From: Rhynchopus euleeides
Lineage: Eukaryota > Euglenozoa > Diplonemea > Diplonemida > Diplonemidae
Length of the DNA: 64,000 bases
Direction: 5' to 3'
NCBI GenBank assembly: GCA_963210315.1
Contig: OY723263.1
Span: 1,488,001 to 1,552,000 of the forward strand
Under the pieces are notes generated by a model. That model saw nothing but the letters and a program-made list of their open reading frames with translations, was not told the DNA's origin and did not search any database. A program made the translations under genes and the position numbers. Each line of letters starts with the position of its first letter. Within the stretch, counting starts at the first letter, position 1. This document shows positions 23,101-30,889 of the stretch, piece after piece.

Positions 23101-23598
23101 CCGAGCCCTTACGTGGGGCGTCGACTTCCTTTCTCCCCTTCCTCCCCTTCTGAGTCCTCGGTTCCCCGCGCGCAGAAACGTGTAGCGCACATGCGGGAGG
23201 CAGACGAATCTGCCCTGGAGCGATGCTCGTTTCATAACAACAGAGCAGGTTTTCCTTCCTCCCGCACGATCATCAGCACAGCTAGATCAGGCGTGCCTTC
23301 CCCTTTCCCACGGGCCTCACAGGCCTTGCGCTTCTTGGAGCGCAAGACACGTGCTGTCCGTCCTTCTCGTTCTCGTTTCCTCCAGAAGCAGGTGTTGCGT
23401 GCGGTTCCGAAGCGCACCCGCTGCATCCCCTCTCCCACCATCTTTCGTTCGGCGGCTATTCCGCGCTCTTTTCAACGCGTCGTCGCGAAGATTGCGCCTC
23501 AGTATCAGCAGGCGCAATCTCCGGCTTCCAGTGTGTGTGTGTCCCCCCTCCTTTACAGCGCAACGAGGAGGAGAGCGAAACCGTGTGGTGTCACGTAG
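17116..23598 (+). CDS. LINE ORF2: AP endonuclease-reverse transcriptase with long C-terminal extension
   Basis: About 2160 residues. Start is set at the first ATG after the ORF1 stop; the same frame opens directly after that stop at 17068. Endonuclease domain, residues ~15-270: LQET (catalytic Glu ~44), GDLN (~184), RIDYVL, and PNHS (catalytic His ~257). Reverse transcriptase, residues ~600-860: LIPK, LRPI, motif A LALDFQKCFD (~697), motif B GILQGCPIS, motif C FADD (~790). A CCHC knuckle (C-x2-C-x9-H-x4-C) lies at ~1212. Beyond it lie a Cys/His-rich patch (~1535-1600), an acidic region with two copies of KRTAI(V/C)LDxSDE, and Pro/Ser-rich sequence with an internal duplication (DNA ~22440-22790 and ~22900-23245). 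It nicks target DNA and primes reverse transcription. The extension of several hundred residues is unusually long for a LINE. Confidence 0.9.
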   Translation: MGGDIETNPGPTNNLVVATLNVTSLDAHFDVLRDVPAHVVGLQETCSSRRQQEEVDWVLRKGDGRPQEWAFLWGKERPPRRSKNAPSGNIACGQRGGGVATMVRQPCVSRAVPNSAITAGFEDGRVMHSMVALGSGATFLHVFVVYAHSGCDNKTVAAREALLNSVLFEAQAQVGGAPAVVLGDLNTDVARSPTLRRALENEWVDAAVLQATRSGGDPPPTYTSTRASSRIDYVLMNRIAAQSFVSCSTSLAGVPNHSLVSVTLDSLAFAQETLRYKVPRAIPAPPRSPDADETPPEPPDLAPFYDAVKREAVEDAWMILSGMCERHLLDGSEVAASEERSYLGRGAAREPQRVRVAAPSSATLGTVATAKELRYSATISRMEHYVRARSCVKSGPGAVSGQLVRCWRKCRNVLRELPQECGVTSHLLGSVPDVATVKKLLHAVRGRLHDINREACKARKQRWRGTVRQMFASDRKSLVTVLKGSPGQAADTVKKGNGELTAKVSEMDAILMEAWAPIHRMYTGDRAEPEFAPFAREYDGLFEKHPMQVEDVSGSDLLEMLKRRKKKSAACGVDGWRMDELQRLPLPLMDGFAAFFNLVERTGKWPKGLLTALVSLIPKSEDLSPTNLRPITVTSAVYRLWACRRLIDIMKWQETWALDTQHGFRQGHRCEDVLNELTTLIEETLLDDSKQLYLLALDFQKCFDRVPQKLVLELAEAMGLHQRILRPLKTMYSGLKRRFKLPLGVGGRFEVTNGILQGCPISVILINALLSVMFKAVDVRVPSVSSQSFADDGTLVSQEDEASVQQAVDVVVGFCNITGMALNVKKTVAMGIPRGSSGFRRRHPYVGQVRVQDNILPTETASKILGAKACVSDKVQVRRNDARLESHKPLLMRLPTSPLSTRQRAEIVASNVVSSTVSGGAFAPLSKTATQRLRSRLTTGILGVKHPSRSVGAMLTILHKAHRVDPAIANSYRILCNLFDTCVRIPHMVDRMNRIAVLYEDHPTLSSADALGPVGIAISVALPAAGLEWGDDIRDCAIGDMCLAGEPRSSRNHALRDNLRRQGWKALAKHRPSFSGIENGVDYDRTNALRLETKDGNLSRALTVVLTGGVFFATRWGRNGAYVSGRRATTDETSDSSSHAPSPSPAADAAMEGDEEDEEAEEEEECEYEEEEDEEQGDADLLGSQDSFDWDIVSDPAAEEADVRDPKLCVHCDGADSDTPDHLWWACSAFDSVRSQPQYEPLLQLDRSGWPPCLARYGVVPEGFQVDETLLHTLMGRIVLKRWELEAKMRRAGPLVHPWTAALSWPAEAFDFDVSSIPEKPAARLWPYSAASLRAILAWLAALQWTKQGTVSNIELALDFEIFTGKALQPSERSARTSNPAMAERGNLLWTMMGCLKRLCDQLSLPTPWPARREDRVGSLCSVGAGEVWGGMTPRPVFAGGAETIAALEASAEQACAAAGVDADGNIVRWGTNVFPDYTGIPRTTRASQWDGPRPPPPRSAIPVPVPRSLASTSLGPRKVCNAHSKPKCDECDNAKRNYALTIAACCRVHHHHADGLKVMCCETHHMTRCGTCANVKTCCAAGHHGRAPRVDQVASTDDDSSSCEDDSDSEGEEGSSGATEHDGDDAADAGSTSEEVPPSSEMDSDTTAAAAVKRTAIVLDASDEDSMGQDAVKRTAICLDHSDEGPSLWGAGIVCVRQPEWDMCASLLLLWPGVIEHLALCCPDDQPSEGELGSSAESSALTPREFPGFLFSPSPRMNTPASPTPRKMGAEHVTLDADESSGSQPDDARLAPPADTAPPPAPSPAPELVLHTDLLDGLQTPQSGSPPLPESATQRRSPSPCVGRRLPFSPSLPSESSVPRAQKRVAPIQETGESALGQRSFNNRRVEPQPPVSPGSPISASSLRPDEDSIMPPSELASPLPLSPAPSLVVDDSPGFQPVDTRLSPPSDTVSPPPPSPCQEPLVPLDTATPSLPDWQAETPSHQGGDTLSHECTSPSPYVGRRLPFSPSSPSESSVPRAQKRVAHMREADESALERCSFHNNRAGFPSSRTIISTARSGVPSPFPRASQALRFLERKTRAVRPSRSRFLQKQVLRAVPKRTRCIPSPTIFRSAAIPRSFQRVVAKIAPQYQQAQSPASSVCVSPLLYSATRRRAKPCGVT

Positions 23599-23698
23599 AG
23601 CAAGAGTAGGATTGCGGGCCCGGTTCCTCACGGTATGGTCCTTCGGGGCCAGGCTGCGATGCCAGCACGCTAACCCAAATTGCAATACGATGAGTTGT

Positions 23699-24056
23699 GA
23701 TGAGGTGTGATCTGTTGTGATCTGTTGTGATCTGTTGTGATCTGTTGTGATCTGTTGTGATCGCGATCCAAAATTTCAAAAATTTAAAATTTTGGATCGC
23801 GATCACAACAGATCACAACAGATCACACCTCATCACAACTCATCACAAAAGGGTCACAAGTCGTCACAACTGGTCACAACAAATCACACCACGTCACACC
23901 TAGTCACAACAAATCACAACTGGCCGCAACAAATCGCAAAAAATCACAACAAATCACAACAAATCACAACATTTGCCTTGTGATTTGTTGTGATCTGTTG
24001 TGATCGGGTGTGATTTGTTGTGATTTGTTGTTTTTTTCCCCAGCCTGATTACCCCA
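23699..24056. repeat. Right portion of the fold-back element with palindromic centre
   Basis: Repeated TGTGATCTGT words run to 23759, then a palindrome (about 23759-23805) turns into the complementary ATCACAACAG words. The remainder to 24056 mirrors 14641-14823. A microsatellite-like, strongly hairpin-forming sequence with no coding capacity. Confidence 0.85.
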
Positions 24057-24061
24057 GTACT

Positions 24062-24395
24062 CCACCCATTTTGGTCTGCCGGAATCACTTCCGGGGTGAA
24101 TTCTTCACTTTGGTGACGATTTTGGGGGATAGTTTGAGGATTTCGTGCAGATTTCAGCTCCCAAAAATAAGGGTTTTTTCGGAAAAGTTTCAAATTTTTC
24201 CACGAGAAACCTCTTTCAGACCGCCTCTGGGTACCATGAGGCCCCCAAAACCACTAGAAACCACCCAGGAACCTACCCCGAGGGGTATCTGTGTGGTTTT
24301 GGGGTGATTAGAGGCCTTCTCTGCCTTTTGGAAGTGGTATTTTTGAACCGTTACAAATCGGCCCAAGAGCGTTACACGAGCGTTACACTTTTTCG
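24062..24395. repeat. ~400-bp tandem repeat, right part
   Basis: Resumes the interrupted second unit: CACTTTGGTGACGATTTTGG, CTCTTTCAGACC, AACCACCCAGGAACCTACC and GGGGTGNTTAGAGGCCTTCT all recur in the order seen at 14285-14510. The unit ends near 24367 with GTTACAC words like the start of a third unit. Confidence 0.75.
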
Positions 24396-25512
24396 GGGGG
24401 TTTTTCACGAAAAAATGCCAAATAATTCGAATGGATCGACTTTCCCGAGGGTGTCCGCTATTTTCTCGGATTTTTTCAGTGATCCCCCACTGGATTTTTG
24501 GCCAGGTACGCCCATTTTGGTGGAGTTTTTGGCCCAAAATCCAAAAAATCGTGTTTGTGACAGCCCTAAACAGAGATTTAAACAGCCATGCAAGGGCCTA
24601 CCCCCCCCCCCCCCCCCCGCTCAAAAAGGCGCCACGACAATGCAAGACGTACACCGAGGGGGAGGGAATGCGGGGGGGGGCTAGGGAAATGGAGTTAACA
24701 AAAGGGGCTCTGCATCTCTCCTCTAGGCACATCGCACCAGAAACTTGTTTTTAAGTCGTTCAAAATTTCGAGCCTCCTGGATTTTTTTTATGCGGGGGGG
24801 TGGAGGGAGGGAGGGGTGGTGTGGGGTGGGGGGGGGGGTATTTTTCTTCTGGCCTGGGCTTGCGGAGTTTGAAACTCTCTGCAGTTCGTCTTTTTTTTTG
24901 TGCGCCAACACCCTACCCCACCCCACCCCTCGATCCTTGCCCCCCCGCCTACCCCTCTGTCCTGGACTACTCAGACAAGCGAATATCCTACCTACAATGC
25001 ACCCTCAGTTTGGGTGGAATGGCAAAACACCACACCCCCTTCCCCCCTCCTTTGTTTTCGCGTGTTGTCCAAGCACTCCTCCTCAGAGAAGACGGTGGCT
25101 TTCCTATGTTCTCTTGCGGGATTGGGCCAAAAGGGTCCCCCCCCCCCCCCTCCCCCCCCGTCACCCCTGCCCCCCCACCCCCTCCCCCTTGCCGACCGAG
25201 CCGGGATAAATGGGGGGTGGGGGTGTGTGGTGTGTGGGTGGCTCCGAAATCAGGCATGTAGCTTGGGGGGTCCAGCTGGTCTCGAGACCAGCAGTTGCCT
25301 ATGTTGCTGGTCTGGGGGAAAAAAAAAAAAAAGTATAAATCCGGGAAACCCCAGAATTTTTTTTGGTGGGGGGGTTTTCCCTCACACCAGGCCGAAGATG
25401 TACCCTGCAGCAGGCCCGAACCACGAGGATTTCGGCTCCCGAGGACTGCTTCCCGCGCAGGACTGGGTTCCGACCTGATGTCGGAGAGATCCACACCGTG
25501 TTCAGCCCGGAA

Positions 25513-25573
25513 GGAACAGATGTTCACTACCGTGGCCTCCGGCGGCTGGGGGGCTCCGCCCCCCAGACCCCCC
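25513..25573 (+). repeat. Dispersed ~60-bp hairpin repeat, copy a
   Basis: Begins GAACAGATGTTC (itself an inverted repeat), continues ACTACCGTGGCCTCCGGCGG and ends in a GGGGGG/CCCCCC stem with loop CTCCG followed by AGACCCCCC. Near-identical copies lie at 34281-34340 and 51466-51525, a partial one at 51357-51393. Confidence 0.85.
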
Positions 25574-25604
25574 TGTGGCTTGTGCTTGTCAATATGCGAC
25601 TGTG

Positions 25605-25708
25605 GGGTTCTTCGCTACCGTCAAGTTTTCGTCAAAGTTCGGCGATTTCTTCCTATACATACGTAGGAAAAGCACCAGCACACCGTTTCGGCACCGTAGC
25701 GAAGACCC
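25605..25708. mobile_element. 104-bp MITE-like insert with GGGTTCTTCGCT / AGCGAAGACCC ends
   Basis: Inverted ends resemble those of the GGGGGTCTTCGCT family and the size is near that of the 12420-12527 MITE. ACTGTG flanks both sides (25599-25604, 25709-25714). The 6-bp flank differs from the 3-bp duplications of the other members, so membership is uncertain. Confidence 0.5.
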
Positions 25709-27341
25709 ACTGTGGCGCTGTGTACTCCGTGCCTCCGGACGCGCTCCGGAGAACCCGGTGTTCGGTCAGGACAAGATTTTGGGCGAAGCGCCGGAAAATT
25801 CCCCAGACCAGCAGAACCAGCAAAAATCTGAAAATCCAATTTCAAGCTACGTGCCTGTCCGAAATTCCCACACAGCAAAAAAAAAATATCTTCAAAAAAT
25901 ATCTCCGCTCAACTCACATTGGTTGGTATCCTTGTACAGCCTCCTTTTCCGAAAGGAGAGTGACTGTCGTTCTTCTTTCCCGGTCGGCCTGCCTGTCATG
26001 GAGACAGGCAGGGTGGGTGGGAGGCGGGCATGCTGCCTGGGGGGGTTGGTGGGCGCCACTACCACAACTATCACGGATACTCGTGGTAGTGGCTCCCATC
26101 CGGTGCGGCCACTCAACCAGGGTGGGGTGGTGGGAAAAGCCCGTTTTTTCGGTGCGATTCGTCTGTCTTTTCTCGGTGCGGGCGAAAAGAAAATTCCCAC
26201 CCCCCTCGCGCTGCTGGCCCAGACGGTTGCCGCTCGTGCGCACAAAACAAAACCCGGGAGTCTTTCCGTGATTTTGTGTGCTGAGGCGTGTGCCTGCTGT
26301 GCCGGTGCCCATATTTACTTAGAGCGGGTGATACCGTTTCTTTTTGGGATGCCCGCTGCCTGCCCGCTGGAAACGTCTAGGACTCGCATTGCCTCTGCCG
26401 CCTTGTTCGGCTTTGTGTTGAGGGATGCTGCGCCAAGAGCGGCCAAGAACGAAAGCATGTCGGGGTGGGTTGGGGAAAGAGTGATATCTAAGATGCCACG
26501 TGCAGGAGGGAGTGTGTGGTTGTGAGTGGTTCTGGTTCTCGGATACGTTGTGTGGGCTCAGCCTCTGGTACCATTCGTTAGGTGTCTAGGCTGCACCCCT
26601 GTTGAACGAGTCTCTGGAGTGTGCTGGAGAATGCCGGTCCTTCCGGCATTTGCCGCGGTTTCCTGCTGTGATACGGGGAGCTCCGAAAAGCCTGAACTTT
26701 AGACATACGCGAAAGATATTTTCTCGTTTGGCACTAGTGGGCGCTGTGGCATGGCGGCCCCCGCCCGGCAAAGCTAAAGCGAAACTAAGGCGGTATACAT
26801 CCGTGTCGAACATTTTCTTTGGTTCTTTTCTGTCGCCTCTGCTCCGTGCCCTTGCCCCTTCCCCCTACCGGCCTACCCTTCCCTGCTCGCTGATTGTCGA
26901 AACGGCAAGCGGTTTTTGCCCCCGCCCCCGTGCTGTATGTTGTTATGGGGCTAGTCCGCAAAATATACACGGCTTTCTTGAGCCCCCGTGTTCTCGGTGC
27001 CGAGGTCACGTTGCCGTTAGCGGCAACCTTTTTTTGTGCGGGCGGCTTTCTCCTGCCGATGGAGAGTCTGGGTGGGGATGGTCTCTGAATCTGGATGGGG
27101 TTCGGTGAGTGATCCACACGGGGTGGAAGTGACTAGAAGCGTGCATGCGCACTTGGCAGCGGTGTTCTGGTATGAGTGGTGGTGTGACGGCTGGTGGGAT
27201 CGGCGGTGCAGTTATTGCACATCGGACACCCGCCCATCTGTCCACCTGCCCACCCTCGGGGCTGTATGCAACTGACAGCTCAGGGAGACGCACGGCTTGG
27301 CGATGGGAACGAACCGCACGAAACCCCCCCCCCCCCCCCTA

Positions 27342-28120
27342 GGCATAGGGTGCGGGCGATTCGGTTATCGCCCAAATCGCAAAAATTATCGCCCTCACTA
27401 TCGCCCATTCTGTCAAGGCGATAAGTGGGCGATAATTTTTCCGTCGTATTTTTGGGGGCAAAATGGCGGCCAGGGACGTCAGATCACTGCTGAGGTGGTG
27501 AGTGGGTCATTGCCTCAGTGAAGACCCGGTTCCTGACCAAGGTCAAGCCCTCTGCTCCAGTGTTCTCAGTGGGTGATGACTCTGTGACTAGGGTCAGAAC
27601 CGCCCCAGGTCTCAGATCAGCCGTGAAGCTTCCTGTGGGCTATGCAACGAGTCATTTCAAACGTACGGTGTTCATCTCCTCCCATTCAGACCGACTACAC
27701 TAGGACCACGCATCTCCTTCAACACTAAGGTGTACCCGCTTCATGCTCACGAGTGCTCCTAGTAACGGCGAGTGAACAGGTCCTGAGCGAGGTCAGGATC
27801 TGGGCCAATGCCCAGTTCCTCGCGGGTTTTGACCGAGGAAGTGACCCACCCACATGACGTCAGTGGTCAGAAGCTGATTTCTGATGCAGAATCCTAGGTC
27901 TTGGCCCAGTTGTTGACGAGGTCACAGGGTCAGTAGAGCGGTAACCACCACTAGCTGAAGACCCCTTCAGAAAGTGTGAAAGAAAACGGGCGATACTGGG
28001 CGATAATTTGGCGATAATTGGGCGATAATGGGCGATAAGGCGATTCGATACGCGATAATCGGGGCTCGAACCCGGTTGGGCGAATATAGGGCGATAGGCG
28101 AATCGCCCGCACCCTATGCC
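27342..28120. mobile_element. 779-bp TIR element with GCGATA-rich arms and an rRNA-like centre
   Basis: Ends are GGCATAGGGTGCGGGCGATT in inverted orientation, each bordered by TA (27340-27341, 28121-28122). Both arms are built from GGGCGATAAT-type words. No transposase. The interior (about 27600-27830) contains a sequence matching conserved large-subunit rRNA. The right TA is shared with the next element. Confidence 0.7.
27600..27830 (+). pseudogene. LSU (28S) rRNA-like fragment inside a TIR element
   Basis: CCTAGTAACGGCGAGTGAAC at 27758-27777 is the near-universal sequence near the 5' end of nuclear LSU rRNA. Upstream, CTCAGATCAGCCGTGA (about 27611) resembles the LSU 5' end (CTCAGATCAGACGTGA-type), and downstream ATCTGGGCC...GCCCAG fits the following hairpin. 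The spacing between the first two landmarks is about 60 nt longer than I expect, so this is probably a degenerate captured fragment, not a working gene. Confidence 0.5.
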
Positions 28121-28352
28121 TAGGGGGGGTCATAAGCCCCCTAAAAACGTACGAAAACCAAAATTTTCAACATACCATCAGAACCGCCCTAATACCTGAT
28201 CTGACCCGAAAATCCGACCCATACCCCCCCGGAAACTGTCTGGGGCCCACTTGTGACACCTGATACGCACTTTTGTGATGATTTTTTGGGGTCCTAAAAA
28301 ATGTACCTCAGTTTCGTACCTTGCCTTTGTACCTGAACCACTCCCGACCGCA

Positions 28353-28622
28353 TTATTTCGTTCTTTGCCTTTTCTGCGGTGGTTCTGGCTCAGGTGGCAT
28401 GCATGTTGCCTTCCCCAGTGCCTCGGCAAGGTCTTTCTTGACCTGATTAGTGGGAATGTTGTGTTGTTGCGTCAGCAGAATGAGTTCAGCCACCTTCTGG
28501 GTGTAGTACTTCGATCGCATATGGGTCATTGTGAGTACTTCGTACGCCTGGGAGGCTGCATCGGCATTAGTAGGCAGCGTTGTAGATGCTTTTGCTTCGT
28601 CGATCTTAGCCTGTGAAGGCAC
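28353..28622 (-). CDS. Hypothetical C-terminal segment of the TIR element, ends in NLS-like tail
   Basis: 89 codons, helical composition in the middle and PPQKRQRTK at the end, a plausible nuclear localisation signal. It lies downstream of the other two minus-strand frames within the same element and could be their last exon. No family recognised. Confidence 0.3.
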   Translation of the reverse strand: MPSQAKIDEAKASTTLPTNADAASQAYEVLTMTHMRSKYYTQKVAELILLTQQHNIPTNQVKKDLAEALGKATCMPPEPEPPQKRQRTK

Positions 28623-28657
28623 GATTGGGATATTGTACGCCCTGAGAGCCGAAGTGG

Positions 28658-29152
28658 TTATGATTGTGCTGTGTAATTTGTGCCCCGCAGGATATGCACA
28701 CCACGCAGTCTCGACAACACGTATGAGAGTGTACCATGTGGGGACTCAACAAGGTCATTGGATCGGCATCTGCCTGCCGACTCAGCCCCCACACAGTGCG
28801 ACCGCAAGGTCGCCAGGGATGTCTCAACGCCAGGGGAATACCCTCCCCTGGCGTTGTACAACCCTACTCTCAACCCTCGGGTCCTCTCCTGGAGGCGGTG
28901 GTGGCGGGCCCGCAACGCTTCGTACTTCCGGTACAGACTGAGGTAGTCTGCCCGGCTGACCCGCTCATTGCTTCCTAGATCATCTGCTGCTCTGGAGCTG
29001 TCATCACTCTCACTGCCCACATCAGTTGGTGTGGGGGTAGGAGCAGGAGGAGTGGAGTGGGAGGAGTAGGAGTGCAGGTGACATCTTTCTTGGCTAGCAA
29101 GGAACGCCGCTTTTCCCGCACGTGCGTGCAGTTGATGCACCACTGCATACAT
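28658..29152 (-). CDS. Hypothetical protein segment of the TIR element, coiled-coil-like
   Basis: The plausible coding part starts around TPTDVGSESDDSS and includes YLSLYRKYEALRARHHRLQE, a charged helix typical of a coiled coil. It overlaps the 3' part of the preceding frame and probably continues it after a frameshift or splice. No family recognised. Confidence 0.3.
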   Translation of the reverse strand: MYAVVHQLHARAGKAAFLASQERCHLHSYSSHSTPPAPTPTPTDVGSESDDSSRAADDLGSNERVSRADYLSLYRKYEALRARHHRLQERTRGLRVGLYNARGGYSPGVETSLATLRSHCVGAESAGRCRSNDLVESPHGTLSYVLSRLRGVHILRGTNYTAQS

Positions 29153-29514
29153 CTGTCGTCACCACGTCCCACTCGCTCTCCTATGTACCCAGCCCGACGG
29201 AGCGCCCGAAATAATGTCGCCTCACCGATGTCGTGTGCCGTTTTCTTTTTACGCAGGTCTGCCACAACGCTCTCTGCCGAGACCCCGCACATCTCCCGTT
29301 TGGCGAGCGTCTTTCGAGCAAGGTACTCCTCTGCAGCAGCATCTGACACCTCTGCGAGGCCCTGGGCACGCGGCATGTGTTGCTCGGCGTGCTGAGTGAG
29401 CGTAGTGACACCCTTCCCTTGCAAAGAACGAAATAATGCGGTCGGGAGTGGTTCAGGTACAAAGGCAAGGTATGAAACTGAGGTACATTTTTTAGGACCC
29501 CAAAAAATCATCAC
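28975..29514 (-). CDS. Hypothetical protein of the TIR element, HTH-like
   Basis: 179 codons. The first ~30 residues lie within the terminal repeat, so the true start may be the Met at residue ~46. The middle (SVVADLRKKKTAHDIGEATL then FRALRRAGYIG) looks like a helix-turn-helix of the kind found in transposase N-termini. After about LLAKKD the frame turns Pro/Leu-rich, while the overlapping frame (28658-29152) takes on protein-like composition, suggesting a frameshift or intron. Function unproven. Confidence 0.35.
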   Translation of the reverse strand: MMIFWGPKKCTSVSYLAFVPEPLPTALFRSLQGKGVTTLTQHAEQHMPRAQGLAEVSDAAAEEYLARKTLAKREMCGVSAESVVADLRKKKTAHDIGEATLFRALRRAGYIGERVGRGDDRCMQWCINCTHVREKRRSLLAKKDVTCTPTPPTPLLLLLPPHQLMWAVRVMTAPEQQMI

Positions 29515-29885
29515 AAAAGTGCGTATCAGGTGTCACAAGTGGGCCCCAGACAGTTTCCGGGGGGGTATGGGTCGGATTTTCGGGTCAGATCAGGTATTAG
29601 GGCGGCTCTGATGGTATGTCGAAAATTTTGGTTTTGTACGGGCTTATGACCCCCCCTACCCCCCCCCCCCCCTCACCCTCTTGGGACGCATGTGTGCCGT
29701 GCGGTTGCTTGTTTGATGTTGCTACCACTGCCCCGCCACTCGCAGGTGCATTGCGTGTCTTATGCACGCCCAGTAGATCTGCCCCTTGTTTCTGCAGTAG
29801 CTGTAGTTAACGGGCAACCCCCCCCCCCCCCACCGCCGTATCGCCGCCGTCGCCGCGCCGTTGCGAGCGCAGGCACACGTGAATC

Positions 29886-30173
29886 ATGTACACCCCGCAG
29901 CACCAGCCCCAGTTCCAGGGGCAGCCGCATTACCAGGGCGGGCCGCAGCAGCACCCTCAGCAGTACCAGCACATCCCGCAGCAGCATGGTAACTTCGTGT
30001 CACAGGGGATGCAGCAGCACCCCCAGCAGCTTCCCCCGCAGATGTTCCAGCAGCAGCAGGCACAGCACCCGCAGCACCCCCAGCACCAGGTGCAGCAGAT
30101 GCAGCACCCGCAGATGCCGATGCAGCAGTTCCCGCAGTTCCCGCAGGGGATGCAGGATGGCCAGGTGCAGTTC

Positions 30174-30204
<31 letters not shown>

Positions 30205-30838
30205 CCCCGACCCGGCCTGAGATGCCGCCCATGTTCAACCCCCTGACAGGGGAGCTCCTCCAGCGCTCCAAGCAGCCTGAGGAGCCAGCGCCCCAGCCTC
30301 AGCAGCAGCCCCAGCAGCAGCAGCAGCCTGCAGGCCAGGCGGCGCCAGCTGCGCCGAAGCAGGAGCCGAAGGCACCGGCGCCTGCGCCTTCGGCGGATGG
30401 CGCTGCGCCCGCGGCGCCCGGTTGTGGTTGCAGGCGTCTTCTGAAGTCTTCGGATCACAAGTGTGCCGTTACGTGTCGTGAGTTCGGGATGGGGTGCAAC
30501 GGGTCGTGTGGCCTTCCCGACTCGAAGAAGGCAGCAAAAAAGGCAGGTGCGTTGAAACCTACGGCGCTGGTACGGCCGGGCGCGCCAACTTCCACAGCAA
30601 CCCCGGCGACAGGCGCGGCAGCAGCAGCAGCGGCCACAAAAGCGCCGGTTCCGTCTCAGCCCCAGCCAACTGCACAGCAGCCACAGCAGCCCACGCAGCA
30701 GCCGGCGCCGCAGCCGCAGCCCCAGCAGACGACTCCGCAGCAGCCCCCGCAGCAGGCGGTGCCTATGGGCGTCGGCACTGTGCCGCCGATGCAGATGTCG
30801 CCGCACGTGCACACTGCACAGATGCAGCAGCAGTCGAT

Positions 30839-30889
<51 letters not shown>

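Larger units (their letters stand above)
14824..23688 (+). mobile_element. Full-length APE-type LINE (non-LTR retrotransposon), ~8.9 kb
   Basis: A two-ORF element inserted into the left arm of the fold-back element. GATGAGTTGT occurs at both borders (14814-14823 and 23689-23698) and is the likely target duplication. The left border is blurred by a direct duplication of a 30-bp segment (14800-14829 and 14830-14859), so the true 5' end could be up to ~36 bp later. ORF1 is 14959-17067 and ORF2 ends at 23598; the 3' UTR is about 90 bp with no poly(A), ending at a TGTGATCTGT microsatellite that belongs to the target. Both ORFs are uninterrupted, so insertion looks recent and the copy may be competent. 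Confidence 0.85.
14641..24056. mobile_element. Fold-back TIR element in the tandem repeat, carrying the LINE
   Basis: Ends are TGGGGTAATCAGGCTGGGG at 14641 and its reverse complement ending at 24056, flanked by GTACT direct repeats (14636-14640, 24057-24061). Inward, both arms are long runs of TGTGAT/ATCACA words and stay complementary for 180 bp or more. Without the LINE at 14824-23688 the element would be about 541-551 bp and almost entirely palindromic, centred near 23782 within a GATCGCGATCCAAAATTT palindrome. It is thus a short non-autonomous fold-back element that later received the LINE. Confidence 0.8.
24396..27341. other. Repeat-rich intergenic region without a supported gene
   Basis: About 2.9 kb. 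It contains an end resembling 10177 (about 24560-24604), long C and G runs (24601-24618, 25137-25160 and others), one copy of the hairpin repeat at 25513-25573 and a 104-bp MITE at 25605-25708. Open frames of ~300 codons at 25363-26271 and 25575-26525 overlap in two frames, cross the repeats and look non-coding. No RNA gene seen. Confidence 0.5.
28123..29656. mobile_element. 1.53-kb TIR element with ~240-bp arms and minus-strand frames
   Basis: Ends GGGGGGGTCATAAG (28123) and CTTATGACCCCCCC (29656), flanked by TA (28121-28122, 29657-29658). The arms, about 28123-28375 and 29415-29656, are near-identical inverted copies. The terminus GGGGGGGTCA and TA duplication match the element at 8974-10120. 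The interior encodes three minus-strand frames but no recognisable DDE transposase, so it may be non-autonomous or a decayed relative of one. Confidence 0.75.

Noticed and set aside
25363..26525. Two overlapping ~300-codon frames
   Set aside because: They cross the hairpin repeat and a MITE, overlap in different frames and have no domain.
28050..28085. tRNA T-arm (minus strand GGTTCGAGCC)
   Set aside because: Only a T-loop-like stretch inside GCGATA repeats; no acceptor, D or anticodon arms.
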